Origin: Oscillospiraceae bacterium
GTDB taxonomy: Bacteria; Bacillota; Clostridia; Oscillospirales; Ruminococcaceae
Direction of reading: 5' to 3'
Assembly: GCA_017408395.1 (NCBI GenBank)
Contig: JAFQUQ010000052.1
Location: 1-46,951 of the forward strand
Length of the DNA: 46,951 nucleotides
The notes below the pieces were generated by a model, which saw only the letters and a program-made list of their open reading frames with translations, did no database searches and was not told the origin of the DNA. Below, piece by piece: positions 6,999 to 15,302 of this stretch. How positions within the stretch are numbered: the first letter of the stretch is position 1; every line of letters begins with the position of its first letter. The position numbers and the translations under genes are program-made.

Positions 6999-7952
6999 TT
7001 ACCATTTGTCATCTGCGCTGTCTTTAGGCAGACAAGGTGTAAGAGCCGCAATTGCAACTTCGATCTGCTTGTCGCTGGGCTCGTTTGTTGTAATTCTCTG
7101 GAGCCACAGGCCCGGAGCAGAAATTATTTTGGTTATGATATTGTCGTAACGTCCCGCAAGCTTGATAAGCTCATAGGATATGGACGCTTCAGGTATAAGA
7201 AGAAGCAGCTGGAGTCCGAAACGCACAAGAATATTTTTCCACGGCAGGAACATTCCCACAACTATGCTCAGCAGGATTACGATAAGTATAAAGCTTGTGC
7301 CGCAGCGTGGGTGAAAACGTGACATAGGACGGATATTTTCAACCGTAAGCTCCTTCTGCGCCTCGTAGCAGGCAATGGTTTTATGCTCTGCACCGTGATA
7401 TTCAAATGTGGTGCGCATTGACTCTGTAAGGGAAATAACGTAGAAATAGCCTATCAGCAGTACAAGCTTGATTATGCCCTCTCCCACGGTTTTTACCCAG
7501 TCGGGAGCGCCTGCCTGCATAAGAAGATTTGACAGGAACATCGGCAGGAATTTAAACAGACCGATAGACAGAGCCATTGCAAAAACTACGGAAATTATCA
7601 TCATCACAGGCATAAGCTTGTCGCCGAATTTATCCGTGAGCCACTGCTCGAATTTGCTTAATTCCTCTTCCTCGTCATCCTCTGTTATCTGCTTTTCGGC
7701 AGATTTCATAGTACATCTTATGCCCTCTATCATACTGCTTACAAAATTGAAGCAGCCTCTTATAAACGGAGTTTTTGTATACCAGGGTGCGGTTTTGCCG
7801 TTACGCACCGCCCAGGTTTCAACGTCGATAGTACCGTTCGGCAATCTGCACGCCATAGCCGCCGTGTCGATACCTCTCATCATAATACCTTCGATAAGCG
7901 CCTGACCGCCTATCTTTGATTTAAAGCTGCACGCTTTCTTATCCTTGCTCAT
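6999..7952 (-). CDS. yqhQ: DUF1385 membrane protein, YqhQ-like
   Basis: 317-residue DUF1385 protein. Hallmarks are GGQALIEGIMMRG near the N-terminus, then four or five hydrophobic segments, and the motif EYHGAEHKTIACYEA followed by HPRCGTSFI. The conserved His/Glu/Cys residues led to the family being described as metal-dependent, but its function is unresolved. The ATG at 7952 is chosen because AGAAAGGAT lies upstream; an in-frame start at 7979 would lack an RBS and overlap the kinase stop. Adjacency of DUF1385 genes to prmC/rpmE/prfA is common in Clostridia, which supports the family call. Confidence 0.88.
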   Translation of the reverse strand: MSKDKKACSFKSKIGGQALIEGIMMRGIDTAAMACRLPNGTIDVETWAVRNGKTAPWYTKTPFIRGCFNFVSSMIEGIRCTMKSAEKQITEDDEEEELSKFEQWLTDKFGDKLMPVMMIISVVFAMALSIGLFKFLPMFLSNLLMQAGAPDWVKTVGEGIIKLVLLIGYFYVISLTESMRTTFEYHGAEHKTIACYEAQKELTVENIRPMSRFHPRCGTSFILIVILLSIVVGMFLPWKNILVRFGLQLLLLIPEASISYELIKLAGRYDNIITKIISAPGLWLQRITTNEPSDKQIEVAIAALTPCLPKDSADDKW

Positions 7953-7975
7953 AAATTTATCCTTTCTTAAAATAA

Positions 7976-9385
7976 TCACGCCTGCTTATGTTCAACAGGC
8001 AGAATAATCACAACCGTCGTGCCCAGCCCTTCCTCGCTGAAAACATTGAGTGAGCCGCCGTGGATGGTTATTATTTCATCTGCAACGGCAAGTCCTATGC
8101 CCGAACCGCGTCGGGTGTAGTTTGCCTTGTAGAATTTAGTCTTGATTTTGGGAAGGTCCTGCTTGCTTATGCCGCAGCCCGTATCGGAAACGTCGATTTT
8201 AATATGGTTGGCGTCGGGCATTGAAGCCTTTATGGAAACAAGACCGCCTTTGTCGGAATATTTGATTGCGTTGTCGATAACATTTATAAACACCTGACGT
8301 ATCCTGTTCTTGTCGCCGTTTATGAACGGAAGCATATCAGGCTCGTCGTAAATTACCTCTATGTTGTCCTTTTTAGCTCTTTCCGTGTAAATAAGAACTG
8401 CGTCCCCAAGCTCTGCAAGAACGTCCATAGTTTCCTTATTCATTGTAAACCTGCCGTTCTGTATGCGTGAAAAGTCAAGCAGCTCCTCTACCATCTGGGA
8501 TAAACGCTCAGTCTCGCTTACGATTACGTGCATACCCTTTGAAATTGCGGCCTTGTCATCAGGCATAAGGGAAATTGTTTCCGCCCAGCCCTTTATCGCC
8601 GTAAGAGGGGTGCGAAGCTCGTGGGAAACGCTTGAAATAAACTCGTTCTTCATATTTTCCGAGTTTGCAAGCTCAGCCGCCATATGGTTGATGGTGTCGC
8701 AAAGCTCACCTATCTCGTCATTGTTCTTTTTCTGTATACGCACGGAAAAATCGCCTTCTGCGTATCGCCGTGCCGTTGCACCTATCTGCCGCACAGGCAT
8801 TACGATAGATTTGATAAAGTACATACCCGAAAAGAACATAAACAGAATTATTGCAATGCACACCGCCGCCAGTATTACAATAAGCGTCCCAAGCTGAAAA
8901 TCAAGCTTGTCAAGGGAGGACATTACCCTTATTACGCTGTAATCGGCGTCATTCTGCGGCAGGACTATGCTCATTGCCATTATCTTTTCACCTGAGGACA
9001 GCTTTCCTACATAATAACCGCTGTCGTTGCGGAGAGCCTGCGTAAAGTCTGACATTTCATCCGTATATGTGGGCACAAACCCTGAGGACGTGAGACGCAC
9101 CTCGCCCTTGCCGTTTAAGACCATAAGCTCGGTAGTACCCCTGTCCGACCAGCTTTCCACCACCGACCGCACTTCTCCCGAAAAGGCAGTCGCAGAGTCG
9201 TTGTAGGAATTCTGGAGTATGCTGGAGACCATATTCATTCTTGATGAAAGATGCTGTCTTGCCGAATTATAGTAAAAACTGCGGATAAGCACCGACACGG
9301 CAAGAAGTATTGCAAGCAGGACTATTGAAATAAGTCCTATATTGTTTACAAACCATCGTCTGGTTATGTTGTCTTTTTTTCTCAC
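7976..9385 (-). CDS. HAMP-containing sensor histidine kinase
   Basis: 469-residue membrane histidine kinase: TM1 at about 15-36, an extracytoplasmic sensor of about 130 residues, TM2 at about 167-187, HAMP 188-240, HisKA with H255 in SSVSHELRTPL, then HATPase with N-box (VFINVIDNAIKYS), DTGCGIS and GSGIGLAVA. The start is GTG at 9385 with GGGAGG 7 bases upstream. It is 37 bases downstream of its cognate response regulator gene and 23 bases upstream of yqhQ. The architecture resembles PhoR/ResE/WalK-type kinases; the signal is not readable. Confidence 0.92.
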   Translation of the reverse strand: MRKKDNITRRWFVNNIGLISIVLLAILLAVSVLIRSFYYNSARQHLSSRMNMVSSILQNSYNDSATAFSGEVRSVVESWSDRGTTELMVLNGKGEVRLTSSGFVPTYTDEMSDFTQALRNDSGYYVGKLSSGEKIMAMSIVLPQNDADYSVIRVMSSLDKLDFQLGTLIVILAAVCIAIILFMFFSGMYFIKSIVMPVRQIGATARRYAEGDFSVRIQKKNNDEIGELCDTINHMAAELANSENMKNEFISSVSHELRTPLTAIKGWAETISLMPDDKAAISKGMHVIVSETERLSQMVEELLDFSRIQNGRFTMNKETMDVLAELGDAVLIYTERAKKDNIEVIYDEPDMLPFINGDKNRIRQVFINVIDNAIKYSDKGGLVSIKASMPDANHIKIDVSDTGCGISKQDLPKIKTKFYKANYTRRGSGIGLAVADEIITIHGGSLNVFSEEGLGTTVVIILPVEHKQA

Positions 9386-9422
9386 CGCCGCACCTCCCTG
9401 CCTGAAATTTTATAGCCTGTGC

Positions 9423-10142
9423 TTATGTATTTTCGTTATTTTCCTTTACCGACCACTTGTAGCCGAAGCCCCATATCGTAGAAATAAACTTAGGATTTGA
9501 AGGCTCGTCCTCTATCTTCATACGGATACGGCGGATGTTTACGTCAACGATTTTATCATCGCCGAAATAGTTGTCGCCCCAGATGTGCGTCAGGATGCTT
9601 GAACGGTCAAGCGCCGTGTCCTGATTGTTCATAAAATACTCAAGTATCTGATATTCAACCTGTGTAAGGTCAATAGGAACACCGTTCTTTGAAACGGTAC
9701 GGCTCTTGAGGTTGAGAAGAAACGGACCCGACTCAATCGTTGAAGCAGCTTCCTCCTCCTGAACGTGGGACATTTTTACACGACGGTAAATTGCGTCGAT
9801 TCGTGCTGTAAGCTCAGAGGGAGAAAATGGCTTTGTCATGTAGTCATCCGCACCCAGCATAAGACCGCTTACCTTGTCCATCTCCTGAGTTTTTGCCGAA
9901 AGCATTATTATGCCGAGGGTACTGCTCTTCTTTCTCAGCTCCTTGCAAACCTGAAAGCCGTCAATTCCGGGCATCATAATATCGAGAAGGGCAATGTCAA
10001 AATTGCCATTTTCCTCTTCAAACACTCTTAAAGCGTCTTCGCCGCAGTTTACATCCACAACGTCATAGCCTGCACGGTTAAGGTTGATTACCACAAAATC
10101 ACGGATAACGTCTTCGTCTTCACACACAAGAATTCTTTTCAT
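9423..10142 (-). CDS. OmpR-family response regulator
   Basis: 239-residue DNA-binding response regulator. Receiver: E9/D10 acidic pair, phospho-acceptor D54 in ALLDIMMPGIDG, Lys in YMTKPFS. A linker of about 15 residues precedes a winged helix with DLTQVEYQILEYF and WGFGYKW. It pairs with the kinase encoded directly downstream. A TATAAT on the minus strand lies between the preceding lipoprotein stop and the RBS GGGAGG, but without a good -35, so a local promoter is only possible. Confidence 0.92.
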   Translation of the reverse strand: MKRILVCEDEDVIRDFVVINLNRAGYDVVDVNCGEDALRVFEEENGNFDIALLDIMMPGIDGFQVCKELRKKSSTLGIIMLSAKTQEMDKVSGLMLGADDYMTKPFSPSELTARIDAIYRRVKMSHVQEEEAASTIESGPFLLNLKSRTVSKNGVPIDLTQVEYQILEYFMNNQDTALDRSSILTHIWGDNYFGDDKIVDVNIRRIRMKIEDEPSNPKFISTIWGFGYKWSVKENNENT

Positions 10143-10180
10143 TTTAAATCCTCCCTGTAAATTTAAACTTATATTATACT

Positions 10181-11503
10181 TTAAGTCATAAGATAAAAAT
10201 TGTTTGTAATCTCTGATTCCGTCAGAACAAGAGGCTCTGAAGAGTCCGACGGCAGTTTATAGAAATAGCTTGTATTGTTTCTGGTTTTAAGCAGCTTGTA
10301 GCCGTCCTCGGAACGTTCATCCGCAAAACGGTTTTCCACCGATGCAAGGCGCATAAGCTCCTCTGTACTTCCCATAAGGTCAGCGGCGTATTTGCAGAAA
10401 ACCAGGTCACCGTTTTCATAGTCGGTCTTTACCGTAACCACGCCGTCCCAGCGTTTGGGCAGAATAAAGCAGAAGCCGTCGGCAGGCGAATAATAGCTTG
10501 AATATTTCTTTGTAATGGAGAAGCTGTCCATCACGTTCCAGTTTGTAATAAAATGCTGTTCTCCGCTGTCCTGATTGTAGCCGGGGAAATAGCTGAGGGT
10601 AGGTATTTCAACGATACCGTCCAGGTCAATATCCGTGCTGAGGTAGCCGTTTATTCTGACGGTATCCTTTATTATCTGGGAGTCGCTGAGGTAAAGAGGG
10701 TTTCGCAGAGTATTGCTTATGCAGTAAATTATCTCGGTTGAAAGATAGCCACCCGAAATACCGTCCACAAAAACCGCAGGGGTTTCCGCACCTACATACC
10801 CCACGGCTATATTCACAAAATCGGAATTTTTGTCGTTCATCGGCACCGTACTGCTTTCGTAAACGGTACTGCCGTCATCGGTGACAAGGCTGAAATATGC
10901 GTCGGAATTGGTATATGCGTTGTTGGGGTGGATCACCGAAAGCTCGTTCAGACCGTCGCTGTTAAGGTCGGCAATAAACATTGAGCTGTATTCACCGTAA
11001 AAGGTGTCGTTAAGCGTGTTTCCACTGTAAACATAGGAGTGGAAATTCTTATCCCCCGACACATTGGTATAGCCGATGATAATGCTTGTCCTTCCGCTGT
11101 CCCCAAGCTCCGAAATAAGCACACGCTCCACGCCTGCTCCCGAACCTGCCGCGTCACACACGGATTTCCAGCCGTTATCAGTCTTGTCCAGCAGGTTTAA
11201 TCTTAAACTTCCGCTGGTTTTGCCGTCGGATGTGCTTATATAGAAAGCCAGCGCCTCTTTTCCGCCGTCCTTGTCAAGGTCGTCAACAATAAATGCGGAA
11301 CGGTAGCTTCCTGCTTTAGGATACTGAAGAGTAATATTCTCACCCGTATGTCTGACAAGTGCACTGTAAATCTCCCTCTGCTCCTCTGAAATTTCGGGGG
11401 GAGAAAGCAGGGCTTCCACCGAATTGCCCAGCACACATCCCGTCAGGGTCAAAGAAGCGGCACACAATGCGCTTAATCTGTATATTAAATTTTTAAGCTT
11501 CAT
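10181..11503 (-). CDS. Lipoprotein with FG-GAP/VCBS-like repeats
   Basis: 440-residue lipoprotein of unknown function. Signal peptide with lipobox LTGC (C23). Three Asp-rich loops of the FG-GAP/VCBS calcium-binding type are visible: DDLDKDGGKEALAF, ADLNSDGLNELSVI and DIDLDGIVEIPTLS, which suggests a beta-propeller-like extracellular domain. The C-terminal part (about 335-440) has no such loop. ATG at 11503 has AGGAGG 9 bases upstream; the RBS touches the 3' arm of a long inverted repeat (11518-11570). It precedes a two-component system on the same strand with 38 bases between, and could be an accessory sensor for it (inference). Confidence 0.75.
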   Translation of the reverse strand: MKLKNLIYRLSALCAASLTLTGCVLGNSVEALLSPPEISEEQREIYSALVRHTGENITLQYPKAGSYRSAFIVDDLDKDGGKEALAFYISTSDGKTSGSLRLNLLDKTDNGWKSVCDAAGSGAGVERVLISELGDSGRTSIIIGYTNVSGDKNFHSYVYSGNTLNDTFYGEYSSMFIADLNSDGLNELSVIHPNNAYTNSDAYFSLVTDDGSTVYESSTVPMNDKNSDFVNIAVGYVGAETPAVFVDGISGGYLSTEIIYCISNTLRNPLYLSDSQIIKDTVRINGYLSTDIDLDGIVEIPTLSYFPGYNQDSGEQHFITNWNVMDSFSITKKYSSYYSPADGFCFILPKRWDGVVTVKTDYENGDLVFCKYAADLMGSTEELMRLASVENRFADERSEDGYKLLKTRNNTSYFYKLPSDSSEPLVLTESEITNNFYLMT

Positions 11504-11517
11504 AAACAACCGCCTCC

Positions 11518-11570
11518 TTTTTTGTTTAAGGCAGCATCACAGCTCCTGCGGTACTGCCTTAAACAAAAAA
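11518..11570. repeat. 17-bp perfect inverted repeat abutting a ribosome binding site
   Basis: TTTTTTGTTTAAGGCAG (11518-11534) and its exact complement CTGCCTTAAACAAAAAA (11554-11570), loop 19 nt. Arms begin with T-run and end with A-run on both strands, so neither strand has the U-run after a hairpin that intrinsic terminators need. On the minus-strand mRNA the hairpin is followed immediately by GGAGG, the RBS of the lipoprotein gene. Confidence 0.8.
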
Positions 11571-11645
11571 GATGTACGCAGCGAAGATAAAACGTATCCG
11601 TTTACCGTCGCCGCCGCACATCCCCGTAATCCGTCAGAAATTCAA

Positions 11646-12680
11646 TCAGTTTTCATCAATGGATTTCATTTCACTCTTTACGCTGCTGTCAAGCTGAATA
11701 CCCTTCCAGCGGCGCATACCTGTAATGCTGAGCTTTGGCATTACTCTGTATACATAGGTGCTCCAGAATACCGAAATAACAGCCAGTGTAACAAAAATAA
11801 CACCGATTTCAATAGTTTCAGGATTCATCATACCTTCTCTTGCCTTATAGTCAAGGGAGAAGAACATTATATATCTCGGAAGTGTTGATACTGCCGCAAA
11901 AATTGCTGCCATATAGCCTGAAATAATAAGCCAGAAGCGTGTGTGCTTCTTTTCAAAGCCCATAAAGAAGCGTACTACATGCAGGAAGAAAATAGCTGAA
12001 AGCATATCTGCAAGCATAATGTAAACTCTTTCTGAGTAAGGACCTACTATCTGGTAAGTCGTAATAAGGTCAAAGATATGGAGAAGCTTAAGAACAGGGA
12101 AAGCCGCTAAGAAGAAGCAGTTGATAGGCGACAGACCCTCGCCCTTAAGAATGTTTACACCTGTTACCGCAAATGTAACAACAAGTATAAGCATAAGAGC
12201 ATACATAAACCAGTCAAGAACAGGAATTCCCGCAAACACAAATACAGGATTATCCTCTGTGGAAATAGCCAGATTTGCAGAGCCTATCTGCACAAGTGGG
12301 GTTGCAAGGTCAAATGCTGTAAGAACAGCCATAATAAGCATACCTACCGCAGCTGCAGGGGAGAGCTTCTTGTTGAGACGGTCTGCCTTAAGACGCATAG
12401 GATTGAGAAGAATACAGGATTTGATAGCCTTATCCCTTGATTCGCCTGCGATCATTACGAACATGAGCACCGCAAAACCCAGCACGATAACAAAAAGCGG
12501 ATAATTCTTCATGATGCTGTCATCGATATATTTTCCCGTTGAGAAGTTCATATTGGACTGAAGCTGTGCGGTACGTGCAGCAACTGCAAGCACCATAGTA
12601 ATGATGCACACTATCATTGATGCCTTTTTGTCAAGTAAAACACGTCTTTTCTTATATGGAGTAACCTGCTTTTCCTTCAT
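11646..12680 (-). CDS. Polytopic membrane protein, unknown
   Basis: 344 residues with a basic N-terminus (KEKQVTPYKKRR) and about eight hydrophobic helices: near 22-40, 60-80, 106-128, 150-176, 186-208, 216-240, 244-270 and 286-312. No catalytic motif was recognised. AAAGGAG is 8 bases upstream of the ATG. It lies 38 bases downstream of citrate synthase on the same strand, without a terminator between, so the two are probably co-transcribed; whether it acts in citrate metabolism or transport is not shown by the sequence. Confidence 0.7.
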   Translation of the reverse strand: MKEKQVTPYKKRRVLLDKKASMIVCIITMVLAVAARTAQLQSNMNFSTGKYIDDSIMKNYPLFVIVLGFAVLMFVMIAGESRDKAIKSCILLNPMRLKADRLNKKLSPAAAVGMLIMAVLTAFDLATPLVQIGSANLAISTEDNPVFVFAGIPVLDWFMYALMLILVVTFAVTGVNILKGEGLSPINCFFLAAFPVLKLLHIFDLITTYQIVGPYSERVYIMLADMLSAIFFLHVVRFFMGFEKKHTRFWLIISGYMAAIFAAVSTLPRYIMFFSLDYKAREGMMNPETIEIGVIFVTLAVISVFWSTYVYRVMPKLSITGMRRWKGIQLDSSVKSEMKSIDEN

Positions 12681-12718
12681 GTCAATTTCTCCTTTTTATA
12701 TGTATTTGTTTACACATA

Positions 12719-14077
12719 TCAGCGCTCATCAAGTTCACGGTAGGAACGGCGCTGAGCGATCGGTTTATATGCCGGACGGATAATTCTGCTGCCCGTTGTA
12801 AGCTCCTCGATTCTGTGAGCAGACCAGCCTACGATTCTTGAAACCGCAAACATAGGCGTATTAAGCTCAACAGGTATCTTAAGCATTCTGTAAACAAGTC
12901 CCGAATAAAGGTCAACATTTGCACACATTGCCTTTGCGCTGCCCTTTACCTCTGCAAAAATTTCGGGAGTAAGACGTTCTACTGCGTCAAGGAGCTGGAA
13001 TTCCTTTTCAAATTCCGTGCCCTGAGCAAGCTTGAGAGCGTTTTTCTTGAGGATTTTCGCTCTCGGGTCGGAAAGGGTATAAACAGCGTGGCCCATACCG
13101 TAAACAAGACCTGTGCCGTCGCCGCATTCCTTTCTGATGACCTTGCTTAAATAATCCTTTACCTCTGCGTCGCTGTCCCAGTGCTCGATACATTCTTTGA
13201 ACTCATCAAGCTGTGCTATAACCTTGAAGTTTGCGCCGCCGTGACGGTGTCCTTTAAGAGAGCCGATTGCGCCTGCGTAAGCAGAGTATGCGTCAGTGCC
13301 CGATGAAGTAAGGGTACGGCAGGTAAATGTAGAGTTGTTACCGCCGCCGTGCTCTGCGTGGATTATCAGCATAAGGTCAAGGAGTCTTGCCTCCTCTTCC
13401 GTATACACACGGTCGGGACGAAGAGTGGAAAGGATACTTTCCGCCGTGCATTCGTTAGGATTAAGCGGATGCATATAGAGAGTCTCGTGGTCGAAAACTC
13501 TTCTTTTTATCTGGTAGGAGTCAACCATAGCCGAAGGAAGTCTTGCGATTACCGAAACGGCACGGTTAAGCTCAGCCTCAAGGGACTGATCCTCAGGATT
13601 GTCGTCGTAGGAATACAGAGCAAGAACGGAACGTGCCATCTTGTTCATTATATTCTTTGACGGAGCCTTGAATATCATATCCTCTGAAAAGCCGACAGGA
13701 AGCTCTCTGTATTCCGCCAGCAGAGAGGTGAATTTTTCAAGCTGTCCCTTTGTGGGAAGCTGTCCGAAAAGGAGGAGATAGGCGGTTTCCTCAAAGCCGA
13801 AGCGGCCTTTTTCGGTTGTGTTTTCTACAATATCGTCAATGCTGTAGCCTCTGTAAATGAGTTCGCCTTCCATAGGCTCTCTTTCGCCCTCGTTGACGAT
13901 ATAGCCGTGAACGTTACAGATATTTGTTATACCTGCCAGCACGCCAGTACCGTCGCTGTTTCTGAGGCCTCGCTTGATCTGATATTTATCGTAAAGTTCT
14001 GGTGAGATCTTGTTATGTTTTACAAACTCACAGCATAAACTGTTTATAACGGAACTGTTGTCGTTCTCCATGTTCAT
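12719..14077 (-). CDS. gltA: Citrate synthase
   Basis: 452-residue type II citrate synthase condensing acetyl-CoA and oxaloacetate. Active-site segments are present: HAEHGGGNNSTFTCRT (first His region), GSLKGHRHGGANFKV (second His) and YGMGHAVYTLSDPRAKIL. The N-terminal half contains ELIYRGYSIDDI, typical of the family. A 2-methylcitrate synthase activity cannot be excluded. The ATG at 14077 has GGGGTG 6 bases upstream; an internal ATG two codons later is less well placed. A consensus promoter (14116-14144) lies just upstream. It heads an operon with the 344-residue membrane protein. No aconitase or isocitrate dehydrogenase gene is in the window. Confidence 0.93.
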   Translation of the reverse strand: MNMENDNSSVINSLCCEFVKHNKISPELYDKYQIKRGLRNSDGTGVLAGITNICNVHGYIVNEGEREPMEGELIYRGYSIDDIVENTTEKGRFGFEETAYLLLFGQLPTKGQLEKFTSLLAEYRELPVGFSEDMIFKAPSKNIMNKMARSVLALYSYDDNPEDQSLEAELNRAVSVIARLPSAMVDSYQIKRRVFDHETLYMHPLNPNECTAESILSTLRPDRVYTEEEARLLDLMLIIHAEHGGGNNSTFTCRTLTSSGTDAYSAYAGAIGSLKGHRHGGANFKVIAQLDEFKECIEHWDSDAEVKDYLSKVIRKECGDGTGLVYGMGHAVYTLSDPRAKILKKNALKLAQGTEFEKEFQLLDAVERLTPEIFAEVKGSAKAMCANVDLYSGLVYRMLKIPVELNTPMFAVSRIVGWSAHRIEELTTGSRIIRPAYKPIAQRRSYRELDER

Positions 14078-14115
14078 TCATTGCACCCCAAATTATCAAA
14101 TAAGTATACTCTTTT

Positions 14116-14144
14116 ATTTTACAATAGCTTGGGGTTATTGTCAA
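14116..14144 (-). promoter_or_regulatory. Sigma-A promoter of the citrate synthase operon
   Basis: On the minus strand TTGACA (14139-14144), 17-bp spacer, TAAAAT (14116-14121), leaving a leader of about 30 bases before the ATG at 14077. Confidence 0.82.
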
Positions 14145-14178
14145 GCATATTTTTTAAAATAAGAAAGGAATTGTTCAT

Positions 14179-15189
14179 ATGAAGGATATGTTTAAAATTG
14201 CGGGAATATTTACAATTATGATGATAGTAATACCTATGATAGGATTTTTTGCACCCTCGGAGAAAAATAACGCCCTGCCCGAAGCCGCACCGTCGGTTAC
14301 AGAGCAGGACACGGTGCAGATACAGTCTTACGGTGACTTTATTCTCCTTGACTCCGCTTCGGGTGAGCTTAAGGAAATGACGATGGCTGAATACGTCAAG
14401 GGGGCGGTTCTTGCGGAAATGCCAGCTTCATTTCACGACGAGGCTCTTAAAGCGCAGGCGGTTGCCGCACACACCTACGCCGTCCGCCGCATACAGCGGC
14501 AGCTTGCTTCCCCCGACCCTGAGCTTAAAGGCGCTTACGCTTCCGATGACAGCACACGCTATCAGGCGTACTTTTCACCTGAGCAGGCGGCTTATTTCTA
14601 CGGCAATCTTTACGAAGAATACGACGGGAAAATCACTGCCCTTGTGAACGAAGTAATCAACGAAATAATCGTTTATAACGGCGAGCCTGTGGTTGCGGCG
14701 TTCCACTCCTCGTCCGACGGAATGACCGAAAGCGCAGAAAACGTGTGGGGCACTCACATTGACTACCTCGTTCCCGTTGAAAGCCCCGAAAAAACCGAGC
14801 CTGTGACCGTCACATTCACGGCAGACGAGCTTTCCGCAAGACTTACCCAGTCCGAATACGGCATAAACCTGCCCGAAAACAAGCAGAACTGGCTTAAAAT
14901 CATCACCACGGGCACGTCAGGCTCAGTAACGGAAATTTCCGCAGGCGGCATAATTTTAAGCGGTATTCAGCTGCGGACTCTGCTTAATCTTAAATCGGCA
15001 AACTTTACCTTTGAATATAACGCCGACTCGGACAGCTTTGTCTTTACAACAAAAGGCAGCGGTCACGGCGTGGGGTTAAGCCAGTACGGTGCAGAGGCTA
15101 TGGCTGCCGAAGGGTATACTTACAAAGAAATCCTCCTGCATTATTACAAGGGTGCGGAAATTTACAGCACGGAAAATACAGTAACATAA
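14179..15189 (+). CDS. spoIID: Stage II sporulation protein D (SpoIID), lytic transglycosylase
   Basis: 336-residue membrane-anchored peptidoglycan lytic transglycosylase; in spore formers it acts with SpoIIM and SpoIIP during engulfment. One N-terminal helix (about 6-24) is followed by the SpoIID domain with catalytic-region Glu E80 in VLAEMPASF, then DEALKAQAVAAHTYAVRR, and the C-terminal GSGHGVGLSQYGAEAMA and YKEILLHYYKGAEI motifs. Length fits the family. AAGAAAGGA precedes the ATG. No typical SpoIIR/SpoIIQ neighbour is present. Its presence suggests the lineage keeps at least part of the sporulation programme. Confidence 0.92.
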   Translation: MKDMFKIAGIFTIMMIVIPMIGFFAPSEKNNALPEAAPSVTEQDTVQIQSYGDFILLDSASGELKEMTMAEYVKGAVLAEMPASFHDEALKAQAVAAHTYAVRRIQRQLASPDPELKGAYASDDSTRYQAYFSPEQAAYFYGNLYEEYDGKITALVNEVINEIIVYNGEPVVAAFHSSSDGMTESAENVWGTHIDYLVPVESPEKTEPVTVTFTADELSARLTQSEYGINLPENKQNWLKIITTGTSGSVTEISAGGIILSGIQLRTLLNLKSANFTFEYNADSDSFVFTTKGSGHGVGLSQYGAEAMAAEGYTYKEILLHYYKGAEIYSTENTVT

Positions 15190-15243
15190 CGGTTACAAAA
15201 GTTGCAGAATTATTCCAGTTCAGTTCCAAAGCGGTGCAGAATA

Positions 15244-15272
15244 TTGACGGCGCCCCGTTAAGATGTTATCAT
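15244..15272 (+). promoter_or_regulatory. Sigma-A promoter of the 792-residue lipoprotein gene
   Basis: TTGACG (15244-15249), 17-bp spacer, TATCAT (15267-15272) with TG at 15264-15265 as an extended -10. Leader of about 25 bases with GGGGTG before the ATG. Confidence 0.75.
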
Positions 15273-15302
15273 TTAAACAACAAAACTTGATGGGGTGATT
15301 TT

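Noticed and set aside
7468..7905. Open frame antisense to yqhQ
   Set aside because: The minus-strand frame carries the DUF1385 motifs; the antisense frame has no support.
11518..11570. Intrinsic terminator between the 344-residue membrane protein and the lipoprotein
   Set aside because: The arms end in an A-run, not followed by a U-run, on both strands, so it does not meet the usual definition.
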